Positions 1 to 8,475 of a stretch of DNA of 47,150 nt are shown piece after piece. Each line of letters begins with the position of its first letter. Positions within the stretch are counted from its first letter, which is position 1. The position numbers and the translations under genes were made by a program. Source of the stretch: JAHEFU01 sp020440645 (GTDB lineage: Bacteria; 4484-113; JAFGCY01). The notes under the pieces are model-generated. The model made no database searches and was not told the origin of the DNA. It saw only the letters and a program-made list of their open reading frames with translations. The stretch lies in contig JAGRNR010000031.1 in the NCBI GenBank assembly GCA_020440645.1, positions 1 to 47,150 of the forward strand, given 5' to 3'.

Positions 1-442
1 CCGTGCTTTCCAGTGACTGAGCGCGGCGGATCAGGTCGCTGGCGACATCGGCGGCGGCATTCAGGTCGACCTTGGACAGGAAGCGGCTGCTCTCGAAAAG
101 CTGCCTGACCTTGCGCGTCGCCATCCCGCGCACTTCCTGGGACAGGTCCTCCTGCACGCCGGCTTCCAATGCCAGCTCAGCACGGAAGGGGATGATATTC
201 GCGCGGACCGCCTGTTCAATGTCCTTGTCAGGCAGGCAGAGCTGCCCGCCGCTCTTGCTGAAGCGCACCCGCTCAGGGTCAGTGCGCCGCAGCTTGCTGA
301 TCAGGGCCTCACTGATCGTACTGCCGGCGGTGGCAACGGCCTGGCTGCCGATGTAGATGTCGAGCGCCAGCGCCTTGCCCTCATAGCGGGACAGTTCCTC
401 GATCTGCTGCTCGATGTTCAGGACATCGGTAACCTTGTCCAT
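1..442 (-). CDS. HD-GYP-like signalling protein, N-terminal part (cut by window edge)
   Basis: An open frame runs from an ATG at 442 to the left edge without a stop (147 codons), so only the N-terminus is visible. The product begins MDKVTDVLNIEQQ and has a segment ALDIYIGSQAVATAGSTISE followed by a Lys/Arg-rich turn and a helical stretch ending LIRRAQSLEST. This layout resembles the region ahead of the HD-GYP domain in cyclic-di-GMP phosphodiesterases, where a small beta-rich domain precedes a linker helix. The HD and GYP motifs themselves would lie outside the window, so the family call is inference. A GGTGG about 4 nt before the ATG can serve as ribosome-binding site. It is divergent from miaA, with only 35 bp between the two start codons. 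Confidence 0.5.
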   Translation of the reverse strand, partial: MDKVTDVLNIEQQIEELSRYEGKALALDIYIGSQAVATAGSTISEALISKLRRTDPERVRFSKSGGQLCLPDKDIEQAVRANIIPFRAELALEAGVQEDLSQEVRGMATRKVRQLFESSRFLSKVDLNAAADVASDLIRRAQSLEST

Positions 443-461
443 ACAACCACCGGTGTATTGC

Positions 462-467
462 TAAAAT
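462..467 (+). promoter_or_regulatory. -10 box (TAAAAT) of miaA
   Basis: TGCTAAAAT is an extended -10 element ending 10 nt before the miaA ATG. The transcript would start only a few nt ahead of the start codon, and there is no Shine-Dalgarno site in between. Confidence 0.55.
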
Positions 468-477
468 CAGCCACCAG

Positions 478-1431
478 ATGCAGCGCCAGTTCCACGTGCT
501 CACCGGTCCGACTGCCGCCGGCAAGACAGGCTTCCTGCTTGGGCACCTGCCTGCGGGCAGCGCAGTGGTGGTCTCAGCCGACTCCCGGCAGGTGTTTCGC
601 CTGATGGACATCGGCACCGGCAAGCCAACTCGGGACGAACTGGACCTGCTTCCACATTATGGCCTCGACGTTCTGGAACTGGGTACAAAATTCAGTGTGT
701 ACCAATTCTTGATCTGCCTTGCCGGCTGGCTGGCGGAGCTTGCCGATGACCCGCGGCAGGTCTGGATCTGCGGCGGCACCGGTCTCTACATCCACGCGCT
801 GCTGGAACGCATGACGCTTGGTGCTCCTCCTCGCCACAAGCTGCGGCTGGCACTGTCTGCCGCTATCAGCGAGCGCTCAGCCCATTACTGGAGCGAAGCC
901 CTGCAGCTCAGCCCGGCTGACCCGCATAACCCCGTGCGCGTGGTGCGCGCCGCGGAAGCGGCCTGCGTGGATCACCTGGCAATGCAGCGGATCTACGCGC
1001 AGCTCGGGCTGGATCCCGTAGTAGACGACGCCGGCAATGCCGTTGAGCAGGAACGTTTCCTCGCAGCAATGCAGGTGCTGGACCATTGGCAATGCGCGGG
1101 CCTGGCGGTGCTGGATCCCGGCCATGCCGAATTGCTCAGCCGGATCTCATTGCGCGTGCGCCGGATGTTCGAGCAGGGACTGCCTGAGGAAGTGCAGGTC
1201 ATTAGGGACGCCGGATATGGCGATGTGGATGAAGTTGCCAACGGAATTGCCTACCGCGAGGCCGGCCAGCTGCTGGACGGGGAGATTGGCTACGAGGATG
1301 CCGTGGAGCAGGCCATCATCCGCACCCGGCAGTATGCCAAGCGACAGCGCACATACTTCCGCGGACGGGGATGGCAGTTCAAGGATGATGCGAAACTGCT
1401 GGCCTGGTTCAACGGCCTGCAGCGCAGCTAG
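478..1431 (+). CDS. miaA: tRNA dimethylallyltransferase MiaA
   Basis: MiaA transfers a dimethylallyl group to A37 of tRNAs that read UNN codons. The 317-residue product has the family's N-terminal P-loop GPTAAGKT (residues 10-17), the SADSRQVFR and DIGTGKP motifs that contact the tRNA anticodon loop, and VWICGGTGLYI downstream; the C-terminal part has the expected basic RQYAKRQRTYFRGR. Length matches the usual 300-320 residues. Start: ATG at 478, placed just behind a -10 box, so the mRNA is probably near-leaderless. It is divergent from the HD-GYP-like gene. It ends in CTAG, which is also the stop of the convergent gene at 1428. Confidence 0.95.
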   Translation: MQRQFHVLTGPTAAGKTGFLLGHLPAGSAVVVSADSRQVFRLMDIGTGKPTRDELDLLPHYGLDVLELGTKFSVYQFLICLAGWLAELADDPRQVWICGGTGLYIHALLERMTLGAPPRHKLRLALSAAISERSAHYWSEALQLSPADPHNPVRVVRAAEAACVDHLAMQRIYAQLGLDPVVDDAGNAVEQERFLAAMQVLDHWQCAGLAVLDPGHAELLSRISLRVRRMFEQGLPEEVQVIRDAGYGDVDEVANGIAYREAGQLLDGEIGYEDAVEQAIIRTRQYAKRQRTYFRGRGWQFKDDAKLLAWFNGLQRS

Positions 1432-2291
1432 ATCTCGTCAATCATGCCGAATAGGTAGGCGATCGAGCGGCGCGTGCGGCCCTTGCGCTCCACCTTGGTC
1501 TCGCTGAACTTCTGCGGGATCTGCTGCCAGAAGCGGATCGGCCTCAGCAGCAGCGATGCCGCTGACAGCGCCACCACGTACAGGAACAGCAGCAGCAGCA
1601 GGTTGTACTCGCTGGGCTGGATGCCGGCCACACTGCGGGCGATCATCACCCAGCCGCCGATCACGCCGATGATGATGATCCAGATCAATAGCCACCACAG
1701 CATGCGCCATGAGCTGATCCGCTCGCGGTATCCGCTATGGATTTCGCTGTACTCACCGAACAGCGCACCGTCCATCTCCACCCGCTTCTGTTCCTCGGCG
1801 ATGAACAGCAGTGAGCAGAGGATCTCGTCGCCGGGGCCGAGCCTGTCGAACTCGATGGTGCACCACACGTCATTCTCGCGGAATTGCGGGTTGAGCACCA
1901 CCTTGGCCTTCTCGCTTATCAGCTTGTTGAAGCCGATGTAGCGGCAACCTTCCGCGCCGACCACCAGCTGGCGCTTCTCCGGTGCATCCGAACTGGAAAT
2001 GTCCAGCTTGCCGGTGTTCTTGATCACTAGGTAGGTGGCCCACATGTGAGCCGGCTCGTGGCCCTTGTAGCTGACCTTGAGCGGGATGTTGCGGTTGCTG
2101 AACTCGGAGATGTCGATGTAGCTCGTGTGCATGTCCCAGGTCAGGTGCCGCCCGGTGCGGATGTTGCGGCCGAAGCGCACAAGCGTCCAGATCAGCACGA
2201 CCGACACGGTCAGTCCGTAGATCACCAGCCAGAAGAGGACTTCGGCCCCTTCATAGAGGATATTGTTTTGCAGCAGTGCGAGTAACATCAT
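1428..2291 (-). CDS. membrane protein of unknown function
   Basis: 287 residues, not recognised. There is an N-terminal membrane segment (about 15-38, VLFWLVIYGLTVSVVLIWTLV), then a roughly 150-residue mostly beta soluble domain with charged turns, then two C-terminal membrane segments (MLWWLLIWIIIIGVIGGWVM and YNLLLLLFLYVVALSAASLLL) and a basic tail. The arrangement suggests a soluble domain held on one face of the membrane. Two adjacent ATG codons (2291 and 2288) are possible starts. A TACAAT -10 lies about 23 nt upstream with GGATAA near the start. Its stop TAG shares the palindrome CTAG (1428-1431) with the stop of miaA. Confidence 0.8.
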   Translation of the reverse strand: MMLLALLQNNILYEGAEVLFWLVIYGLTVSVVLIWTLVRFGRNIRTGRHLTWDMHTSYIDISEFSNRNIPLKVSYKGHEPAHMWATYLVIKNTGKLDISSSDAPEKRQLVVGAEGCRYIGFNKLISEKAKVVLNPQFRENDVWCTIEFDRLGPGDEILCSLLFIAEEQKRVEMDGALFGEYSEIHSGYRERISSWRMLWWLLIWIIIIGVIGGWVMIARSVAGIQPSEYNLLLLLFLYVVALSAASLLLRPIRFWQQIPQKFSETKVERKGRTRRSIAYLFGMIDEI

Positions 2292-2324
2292 TTATCCAGC
2301 GTTGTCCGCCCGTAATTGTAGCAA

Positions 2325-3965
2325 CTAGCGGCGCAGTTCAACGGGAAGTAGCGTATTGGGCTCGGTGAACATCTCAAAACGCTTGGCGCTCTCCGGCGCG
2401 ATCCCGGCATTGATGCCGATCATCTCACCCGGCACGGCTCCAAGCTCATTGAACAGTTCGCAGTCCAGCGTCAGCTTCACGATTACGCGGCCGCTGTCGC
2501 CGTCGAGCCAGCTTTCCAGCAGTTCGACCCCCTTGAAGGGCACAGCATCGAGGAAGGCACGGTCCTCTGATGGATGCTCAATGCTCTCCGGGCAGATGTT
2601 GCGTGCAACCTGCTCGATGCCGTCCTTGTTGATCACGAAACGGTAGTTGTCATTGCCGACGAACCAGCCATTGTTGTCAAGGTCCAGCATCAGCTTGAAG
2701 CGCCTGCCGGCTTCCCACTCAAGCGCGGAGGTGGACAGCCAGATCTCAAGCTTCTGCTCCAGTGTGTATTGCAGTTCAACTGAGAACGCGTCATCTGCAC
2801 CGGCTGGTCCACAGTCAATGACCCCTGTGCTGCCTGATTCCGCGGAAGGGATGCTGTCGAAATCGGCAACGCAGGGGTAGGGGTCCTCCCCATCCAGCAG
2901 GCCATCACCATCGGTGTCAGGATCCTCGGGGTCCTGCATCTTCATGTGCCCGCTCAGCACTTCGCCATGTCCCTCACAGTTGCCATTGGATGCCAGCAGC
3001 TCAGTGCGGTCGTCGACACCATCTCCATCCGAGTCCACATTTGAGTCATCCGGGTCGGTGTACGGCTCGAAGAAGTAGTCAAATGGCATCTCCGTGTTGT
3101 GGAAGAACGGCGTCTCCAGCGGGATGAAGTCGCCGTCATCGTCGGCGAACTCCTTCATCTGGCCCCACTGCAGGTCCTCCCAGTCGGATTCGCGGATCCG
3201 GCGCAGGATGAATGAGTTGGCATCGAAGTGCTCACCGAAGCGCGCAGTGTTTGACAACTCGGGAGCCAGGTGGTTGAACCACAGCTCCGGGTGCCCGCTC
3301 TGCTCGAACAGGCTGTCCAGCTGGTGGCCGAACTCATGCACCATCAGCCAGTCACTGCCGCAGTAGTGCCCGCGGGGAGGCGCTGCATACCATGACCAGC
3401 CGCACTGGCCGGTCTCGGCATCCGCGCCCCAGGTGAAACCGCCGCCGCCCGCCACACGCTCCATGTGCTTCGTCTCCGGGTTGTACTGGAACAGGCGGTA
3501 GATCTGGAACAGCCCATCGTAGTTGTAGCGGTCATCGCCATAGGCCGGATGGTCCACCGGGGAATGGTAGGGCGCTTCCTCATTGGCAATCGTCGAGCGC
3601 AGCACTGGCTCGTTGATGAATTCCCAGTCGTAGTTAATGATGCAGTTGAAGCGGGAGTTGCGCCAGTAGAACAGCCGCCCCTCATCCATCTGGTCCACTG
3701 CGTCCGACATCTCCCAGATGCCGTGGTCCGCCAGTAGTTCCCCCTGCTGCTTCAGGTCCGCCATCCAGTCAAAGCTATCGGGCATCGCCGGGTTGCCATC
3801 CTCGTCCGGGAAGTCATTGATCACCGCATGGTAGTAGTAGACCTTCGTGGCCAATTCACGGTAGCGGGTGTCGGGCTGGCCAAGGAAGCTCTGCGGCTGC
3901 TCGGCTGCTGCGGCGGCATGGGCGCTGAGCATGATGAAGGCGGCGAAAATGAGGAAAATGCGCAT
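2325..3965 (-). CDS. secreted HExxH metalloprotease-like protein with calcium-binding TSP3-type repeats
   Basis: A 546-residue exported protein. A signal peptide (residues 1 to about 21, ending AHAAAAA) precedes a catalytic-type domain with VHEFGHQLD (HEFGH at 210-214), a gluzincin/metzincin-style zinc site. Two Asp-rich repeats follow (DSDGDGVDD near 311-319 and DTDGDGLLDGEDP near 350-361), as in thrombospondin type 3 calcium-binding repeats. The C-terminal 170 residues, with LMLDLDNNGWFVGNDNYRF, look like a beta-sandwich binding module. Substrate is unknown. The protein is Asp/Glu-rich, as expected outside the cell. A TAGAAT box lies 6 nt before the ATG, so its mRNA is probably leaderless. 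It is divergent from the glycosidase gene at 4081. Confidence 0.75.
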   Translation of the reverse strand: MRIFLIFAAFIMLSAHAAAAAEQPQSFLGQPDTRYRELATKVYYYHAVINDFPDEDGNPAMPDSFDWMADLKQQGELLADHGIWEMSDAVDQMDEGRLFYWRNSRFNCIINYDWEFINEPVLRSTIANEEAPYHSPVDHPAYGDDRYNYDGLFQIYRLFQYNPETKHMERVAGGGGFTWGADAETGQCGWSWYAAPPRGHYCGSDWLMVHEFGHQLDSLFEQSGHPELWFNHLAPELSNTARFGEHFDANSFILRRIRESDWEDLQWGQMKEFADDDGDFIPLETPFFHNTEMPFDYFFEPYTDPDDSNVDSDGDGVDDRTELLASNGNCEGHGEVLSGHMKMQDPEDPDTDGDGLLDGEDPYPCVADFDSIPSAESGSTGVIDCGPAGADDAFSVELQYTLEQKLEIWLSTSALEWEAGRRFKLMLDLDNNGWFVGNDNYRFVINKDGIEQVARNICPESIEHPSEDRAFLDAVPFKGVELLESWLDGDSGRVIVKLTLDCELFNELGAVPGEMIGINAGIAPESAKRFEMFTEPNTLLPVELRR

Positions 3966-3971
3966 CCGAAT

Positions 3972-3977
3972 ATTCTA
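3972..3977 (-). promoter_or_regulatory. -10 box (TAGAAT) of the metalloprotease gene, leaderless spacing
   Basis: TAGAAT on the minus strand ends 6 nt before the ATG at 3965, which puts the predicted transcription start on the start codon itself. Confidence 0.6.
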
Positions 3978-4011
3978 GAAGAGGGAATGGATCCGCCGAT
4001 CTCGGATTGCT

Positions 4012-4046
4012 GCAACCCGCAACCTGAAACCTGCAACCTGAAACCT
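4012..4046. repeat. degenerate 7-nt tandem array (GNAACCT)5
   Basis: Five consecutive 7-nt units of consensus G(C/A)AACCT fill part of the 115-bp spacer between the divergent genes at 3965 and 4081. No coding or regulatory role is evident. Confidence 0.75.
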
Positions 4047-4067
4047 GATTCCCGCCTCCAGCTCCGC

Positions 4068-4073
4068 TACAAT
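4068..4073 (+). promoter_or_regulatory. -10 box (TACAAT) with leaderless spacing
   Basis: TACAAT ends 7 nt before the ATG at 4081. No purine-rich ribosome-binding site lies between them. Confidence 0.6.
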
Positions 4074-4080
4074 ACCTGCG

Positions 4081-5250
4081 ATGTCCACTCAGCTCAGGCT
4101 TGCACTAGCCTTATTCGCCGCCCTGCTGCACTGCAGCCCGGCCCTTGCCTTCGAGTACAAGGTCGCCTCCGATGACACCCGCCAGGTGGCGGAGGGCGTG
4201 ACCTACCACCATTACAAGCTCGACACGAACCGCGGCAGCATGTTCATCCACACCGTGGCTATTGACCCGCTGGCCAGTTATGCGCTGATGCCCGTGATTG
4301 CCAATGACAAGCTGAATTCCGTCGCCCCGGTGAAGAAGCTGGCGGAGGGCGTGGACGCCGTGGCTGCCATCAACGGCGGCTTCTTCGATACCGGCAAGAC
4401 CCGCCTGCCTGTCGGCCTGGTCAAGATCAAGCGCCGCATCGTGTTTGAACAGTTCCTCAACCGCGCCGTGCTTGGCATCGATGAGCATGGCCAGCTGGAC
4501 ATGGACCGCTTCAACCTGCACAGTTACGTCTACATCCCCGCGATCGACTTCTCCCAGCAGATCCATGGCTACAACCGCAAGCGCAAGGAGAATGAGCTGA
4601 TCGTCTACACGCCGGAGTTCGGCAAGACCACGCGCACCAATGAATGGGGTGTGGAGATCGTGCTGCACCGCATCAGCCCGGATCGCGTGGACAAGCCATT
4701 CATCCTGCTGGAACCCGACCGTTACATCATCACCGGTGTCAACCACCAGGACACGGCCATTCCGCCGGACGGCGTGGTGCTGTCAATCCACCGCCCGGCG
4801 CTTGAGCAGCTTGAATGGCTGAAGCAGGTCTATCCCGGCATGGAGATGCAGCTCAAGAGCAATGTGCCGGCAGGCTGGGAGAGCTATCCCTACCTGCTGG
4901 GCGGTGGCCCGCTGCTGCTCAAGGATGGCAAGGACGTGCTCGACCCCAAGGCGGAGAAGTTCGGCAACTACTTCAGCCGTCCGAATGCACGCACAGCAGT
5001 GGCGCGTACGCTGGAGGGGGAGAGCTACATCATCGTCGTGGACCGCGCGGGCGGCAGCCAGGGTGCGACCTGGGAGGAGTTGACGGGCATCTGCCGCGAC
5101 CTGCTTGGATGCAACCAGGCGATGGGCTTTGATGGAGGGGGCTCATCCACCATGTTCCTCGGGGATGAGATAGTCAACGCCCCGGCCGGGGGCGGGGTGC
5201 GGGATGTTGCCAATATCCTGGCGGTGGTGCCCTTCGAGAGCTTCATCTGA
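4081..5250 (+). CDS. exported phosphodiester glycosidase family protein (NAGPA domain)
   Basis: 389 residues with a cleavable signal peptide (about 1-23, ending SPALA). The rest matches the phosphodiester glycosidase (NAGPA-type) fold. Visible hallmarks are the AINGGFFD motif near residue 98, LLGGGPLLLKDG, the SRPNARTAVART stretch and the C-terminal GFDGGGSSTMFLGDEIVN followed by VRDVANILAVVPF. In characterised relatives the domain cleaves phosphodiester-linked sugars on glycoconjugates or envelope polymers; here a periplasmic or surface role is inferred. It stands alone, divergent from a secreted protease and convergent with a lipoprotein gene. The mRNA is probably leaderless. Confidence 0.88.
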   Translation: MSTQLRLALALFAALLHCSPALAFEYKVASDDTRQVAEGVTYHHYKLDTNRGSMFIHTVAIDPLASYALMPVIANDKLNSVAPVKKLAEGVDAVAAINGGFFDTGKTRLPVGLVKIKRRIVFEQFLNRAVLGIDEHGQLDMDRFNLHSYVYIPAIDFSQQIHGYNRKRKENELIVYTPEFGKTTRTNEWGVEIVLHRISPDRVDKPFILLEPDRYIITGVNHQDTAIPPDGVVLSIHRPALEQLEWLKQVYPGMEMQLKSNVPAGWESYPYLLGGGPLLLKDGKDVLDPKAEKFGNYFSRPNARTAVARTLEGESYIIVVDRAGGSQGATWEELTGICRDLLGCNQAMGFDGGGSSTMFLGDEIVNAPAGGGVRDVANILAVVPFESFI

Positions 5251-5274
5251 GACGGCGGCACTGCTGCCACCGTC
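5251..5274. terminator. hairpin between convergent genes
   Basis: Directly after the TGA at 5250, GACGG and GGCA pair with TGCC and CCGTC around a 4-nt loop, with one C/A mismatch. There is no T-tract, so it is a weak or factor-assisted terminator at best. Confidence 0.4.
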
Positions 5275-5298
5275 CCAGTATGATTCACTGACAGGCTC

Positions 5299-5646
5299 TT
5301 ACTTCTTGTCGTCCATGCCGTCGCCGGTGAACTCGCAGAACAGCACGCCGGGGCCCTGGTTCTGGATGCCGGTGTCGTAACTCAGCTCATCATTGATGTC
5401 CAGCCCGAGGCGGTACATGTCGGTGGCGAATTCGCTGCCGTTGTACATCTCGCCGAAGCTGAGCGTGGTGGTCACGTTGTCGAAGTTGTAGGTCGCGGCA
5501 AACATGTCCCAGGCAGCTGCAATCTGTGCACCGCTCGGTGCCGTGCTCACGACGCGCTCCCCAAGTTCAGTGCTGCTGCTGGCGCTGCAGCCGAAGATCG
5601 AGAGGGACATCACGAGGCAGGCGAAAATGCAGAGAAGACGGTTCAT
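5299..5646 (-). CDS. small lipoprotein of unknown function
   Basis: 115 residues. The N-terminus MNRLLCIFACLVMSLSIFGC is a lipoprotein signal peptide with the lipobox Cys at 20. The mature part is acidic and ends in DGMDDKK; no domain is recognised. A strong ribosome site (GGAGGA, 5 nt before the ATG) fixes the start, unlike the leaderless genes nearby. Upstream lies the AT-rich spacer 5647-5955. Confidence 0.75.
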   Translation of the reverse strand: MNRLLCIFACLVMSLSIFGCSASSSTELGERVVSTAPSGAQIAAAWDMFAATYNFDNVTTTLSFGEMYNGSEFATDMYRLGLDINDELSYDTGIQNQGPGVLFCEFTGDGMDDKK

Positions 5647-5955
5647 TTGATTCCTCCATAAAGGTGTTGATAATGTACTGACAGTCGTTTTGTAGTACAG
5701 GTCAATTATACAATTTTGTTGATATTTGGTGTGTATATCATGTGGAGAGTTGGGGATAAAATCAGAAAAGAAAGGTTAAACTTGCCAATAATTAGCATTT
5801 ATTAATAAATTATCGGGCAGTTCCATGTGCTGTGTGGGTAACTTGTGTGTAAGTGGACAAGGGCAGAGACCAGAACCATGGATATGTCAATTCCCTGACA
5901 TAAAGCCATGACTAACAGTCTGCTGCGTTACTTAAAAGGGGATATGTGTGAAAAC
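5647..5955. other. AT-rich spacer with palindrome and DnaA-box-like words
   Basis: About 300 bp without a supported gene and much richer in A+T than its surroundings. It holds a perfect 14-nt palindrome at 5797-5810 (ATTTATTAATAAAT). It also holds three 9-mers close to the DnaA box on the minus strand: 5751-5759 (TTATCCCCA) and 5833-5841 (TTACCCACA) with one mismatch, and 5844-5852 (TTACACACA) with two. The leader of the lipoprotein gene at 5646 lies at its left end. Confidence 0.5.
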
Positions 5956-6846
5956 TTATCCGCCAGCCTGCTGCATGTCGCCCAGGTTCCTGCTGTCATC
6001 ACGCACGCGGTTGAATCCCAGCCTGGCCAGGTTCTCTATGAAGGCCTCCGAGCCGAAGTCAGGCATCGTGCGGCCGGCATAGTCGTAATCGACCGGCACA
6101 TCACGTTTCACGGTCACGAGATCCCGGAACAGGAACACCTCATCCTTCGCCGGTTCCAGCTTCTTGCGCAGACCGTCCGGCTTGATGAAGTCAATGTTGC
6201 TGAAGATCGCTTCCAGCTTGCCGTGCTGGGCCACCAGCTTGGCCGCCGTCTTCTCACCGACGCCGGGCACACCGGGGATGTTGTCAGATGGATCTCCCAT
6301 CAGGGCCTTGAAGTCCACGAAGCGCTCCACCGGGAAGCCGTATTTCGCTTCGAACGCCGCGAGGTCCATCTCGTTGACTGCCCCCATCTTGCCCGGCATC
6401 AACAGCTGGGTGTTTCCATCCAGCAGCTGCAGCAGGTCCTTGTCGCTGGTCAGCACGCTGACCTGGTTACCGGCGCGCTGGGCATCCGCTGCAATCGTGG
6501 CAATGATGTCATCCGCCTCGAATCCCTTCATTGAATACACAGGTGCCCCGGTCAGCTGCGCCATCTCGATCGTCAGGCCGAACTGCGGGCGCAGGTCATC
6601 CGGCGGTTCAGGCCGGTTGGCCTTGTACAGCCCGTACATGTCATTGCGGAATGTCTTGGACCCTGCATCAAACACGATCGCGCAGTCGGACACCTTGTTG
6701 TCCTTGAAGATCTTCAGCAGCAGGCGCAGCACGCCGAACACTGCGTTGACCGGGACGCCCTCGGGCGTCGTCATGTCGCCCTTGATGCTGAAATAGGCGC
6801 GGAAGATCAGCCCCGTGCCGTCGATGAGCAGGATGTGCCTTGACAT
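5956..6846 (-). CDS. stand-alone 5'-3' exonuclease (Pol I N-terminal type)
   Basis: A FEN-like nuclease related to the first domain of DNA polymerase I, which removes RNA primers and flaps. The 296-residue product begins MSRHILLIDGTGLIFRAYF and has the FDAGSKTFRNDMYGLYKANR basic segment, the metal-binding GFEADDIIATIA, TSDKDLLQLL and DPSDNIPGVPGVGEKTAAKL (helix-hairpin-helix). There is no polymerase domain: the frame stops after about 296 residues. I use the ATG at 6846 rather than an upstream one because a TATCAT box lies 6 nt before it. It is divergent from def. Confidence 0.9.
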   Translation of the reverse strand: MSRHILLIDGTGLIFRAYFSIKGDMTTPEGVPVNAVFGVLRLLLKIFKDNKVSDCAIVFDAGSKTFRNDMYGLYKANRPEPPDDLRPQFGLTIEMAQLTGAPVYSMKGFEADDIIATIAADAQRAGNQVSVLTSDKDLLQLLDGNTQLLMPGKMGAVNEMDLAAFEAKYGFPVERFVDFKALMGDPSDNIPGVPGVGEKTAAKLVAQHGKLEAIFSNIDFIKPDGLRKKLEPAKDEVFLFRDLVTVKRDVPVDYDYAGRTMPDFGSEAFIENLARLGFNRVRDDSRNLGDMQQAGG

Positions 6847-6852
6847 GAGCGC

Positions 6853-6858
6853 ATGATA
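6853..6858 (-). promoter_or_regulatory. -10 box (TATCAT) of the exonuclease gene, leaderless spacing
   Basis: TATCAT on the minus strand ends 6 nt before the ATG at 6846. It supports that start over the in-frame ATG at 6897. Confidence 0.55.
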
Positions 6859-6907
6859 GCATCCAGCCCGGCGGGCTCCCGGCGCATTCCACCCCACACC
6901 TGACGGT

Positions 6908-6913
6908 TATAAT
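6908..6913 (+). promoter_or_regulatory. -10 box (TATAAT) of def-ruvB, leaderless spacing
   Basis: A perfect TATAAT ends 6 nt before the GTG at 6920; the transcript should begin on the GTG. Confidence 0.65.
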
Positions 6914-6919
6914 TGGCAG

Positions 6920-7429
6920 GTGATCTATGAAATCGTAAAGGTGCCCGCCAAGATCCTGCGCCGCCAGTGCAAGCGCATTACCGCTGCCGACGGCATGGAC
7001 CTGCTCGCGCTGTGGCAAGACATGTCCGAGACGATGCAGGAGGCCCACGGGGTCGGCCTGGCCGCGCCGCAGATTGACAAGGGCATCCGCTTCCTCGTCG
7101 CCCATGACGTCGAGACCGGCGAGACTCATCCCTTCGTCAACCCGGAGATCGTCGCCGTCAGTGAGGAGGAGGAAGTGCTCAGCGAGGGCTGCCTCTCGAT
7201 CCCCGGCCTGCGCGGTGACATCTCGCGCCACCTCGGTATCATCATGCGTTTCCAGGACCTCGAGTTCAGGCAGCATGAGGCCGAATTCCAGGGCTTCTTC
7301 GCCCGTGTGCTGCAGCATGAAGTGGACCACCTGAACGGAATCCTGATCAGTGACCGCGCCATCAACGGCATGTATGAAGACACTGACGACGATGATGAGG
7401 AACAGGCTGACGGGGCAGGGCAGATCTGA
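6920..7429 (+). CDS. def: peptide deformylase
   Basis: It removes the formyl group from nascent N-terminal Met. All three family motifs are present: GVGLAAPQ (44-51), EGCLS with the metal ligand Cys91, and HEVDH with His133, Glu134 and His137. The 169 residues fit the family, with an acidic tail (DTDDDDEEQ). The start is GTG, placed by the TATAAT 6 nt upstream, and there is no Shine-Dalgarno site. Its TGA overlaps the ruvB ATG (TGATG), so the two form a translationally coupled operon. Confidence 0.95.
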   Translation: MIYEIVKVPAKILRRQCKRITAADGMDLLALWQDMSETMQEAHGVGLAAPQIDKGIRFLVAHDVETGETHPFVNPEIVAVSEEEEVLSEGCLSIPGLRGDISRHLGIIMRFQDLEFRQHEAEFQGFFARVLQHEVDHLNGILISDRAINGMYEDTDDDDEEQADGAGQI

Positions 7430-8475
7430 TGCCCGATGACGGCCCGCGCATGATGAACCTCTCCGCATTGCGCGGTGACAGCGAGTTCAATTCGCTGCGT
7501 CCCCAGCGCTTCGCGGACTTCGCCGGCCAGAAGCAGGTGGTTGACAACCTGTCAGTGATGATCGACGCCGCCCGCATCCGCCAGGAGCCGGTTGAGCACA
7601 TCCTGTTCAGCGGCCCGCCGGGGCTCGGCAAGACTACCCTTGCGCACCTGATCGCCAACGAAATGCAGACCACGCTCGTTGCCAGCAGTGGCCCGCTGAT
7701 GGACAAGCCGGGTGACCTGGTGGCGATCCTCTCCAGCCTGTCCACCGGACAGGTGTTCTTCCTCGATGAGATCCACCGCCTGCCGCGCACCGTGGAGGAG
7801 ACGCTCTACAGCGCGATGGAGGACTTCAAGGTGGACATCGTGACCGGCAGCGGCCCGGGTGCACGGACGATCACCCTGCCACTGGAGCGCTTCACGCTGG
7901 TCGGTGCCACCACGCGCTCCGGCATGCTGAGTGCCCCGCTGCGCGACCGTTTCGGCGGACAGTTCCACCTTGAGTTCTACACTCCGGAGGAACTGGCAAC
8001 CATCATCAGCCGAGCCACCGCCGGGATGGAGCTCGAAATTGACGACAAGGCCCGGCTGTTCCTTGCCGCCCACAGCCGCGGCACGCCGCGCATCGCCCTG
8101 CGCCTGCTGCGCCGTGTGCGCGACTTCGTGCAGGTCAGCGGCGAGGTGCGCATCACGGAGCAGAGTGCCCGTGACGCCCTGGAGCGCATCGGCATCGGCG
8201 CGCTCGGCCTGGACAGGATGGACCGTGAGATCCTGGCTGCCATCATCCAGCGCTTCAGCGGCGGGCCGGTCGGGCTCGAGACGCTGTCAGCTGTGTTCCA
8301 TGAGGAGAAGGACGTGCTGGCCGAGGTGCATGAGCCCTACATGCTCAAGCTCGGGCTGCTGGCCCGCACACCGCGGGGCAGGGTGGCAACGGCGCGGGCC
8401 TATGAGTACCTCGGGCTGGCGGTGCCGAAGGACCTTCCGGCAGCTCCGCTGTTTGACGACGAGTCCGGCGACTAG
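7429..8475 (+). CDS. ruvB: Holliday junction branch-migration ATPase RuvB
   Basis: The motor of the RuvAB complex that drives Holliday junction migration. The 348-residue product has LRPQRFADFAGQ, Walker A GPPGLGKTT (62-70), Walker B VFFLDEIHRLPRTVEE, sensor 1 GATTRSGMLSAPLRDRFG with the arginine finger region, and the winged-helix C-terminal part (GGPVGLETLSA, EPYMLKLGLLARTPRGR). Length and order are standard. It overlaps def by one base. The usual partners ruvA and ruvC are not in the window. Its stop shares CTAG (8472-8475) with the convergent lipoprotein gene. Confidence 0.97.
   Translation: MPDDGPRMMNLSALRGDSEFNSLRPQRFADFAGQKQVVDNLSVMIDAARIRQEPVEHILFSGPPGLGKTTLAHLIANEMQTTLVASSGPLMDKPGDLVAILSSLSTGQVFFLDEIHRLPRTVEETLYSAMEDFKVDIVTGSGPGARTITLPLERFTLVGATTRSGMLSAPLRDRFGGQFHLEFYTPEELATIISRATAGMELEIDDKARLFLAAHSRGTPRIALRLLRRVRDFVQVSGEVRITEQSARDALERIGIGALGLDRMDREILAAIIQRFSGGPVGLETLSAVFHEEKDVLAEVHEPYMLKLGLLARTPRGRVATARAYEYLGLAVPKDLPAAPLFDDESGD

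Noticed and set aside
5741..5964. replication origin
   Set aside because: No box matches the DnaA consensus exactly, no dnaA/dnaN/gidA neighbours, and gene orientation does not change here; kept only as a low-interest finding.
5908..6534. 208-codon plus-strand frame opposite the exonuclease gene
   Set aside because: The minus-strand exonuclease is unmistakable; the plus frame has no recognisable features and no promoter or ribosome site.
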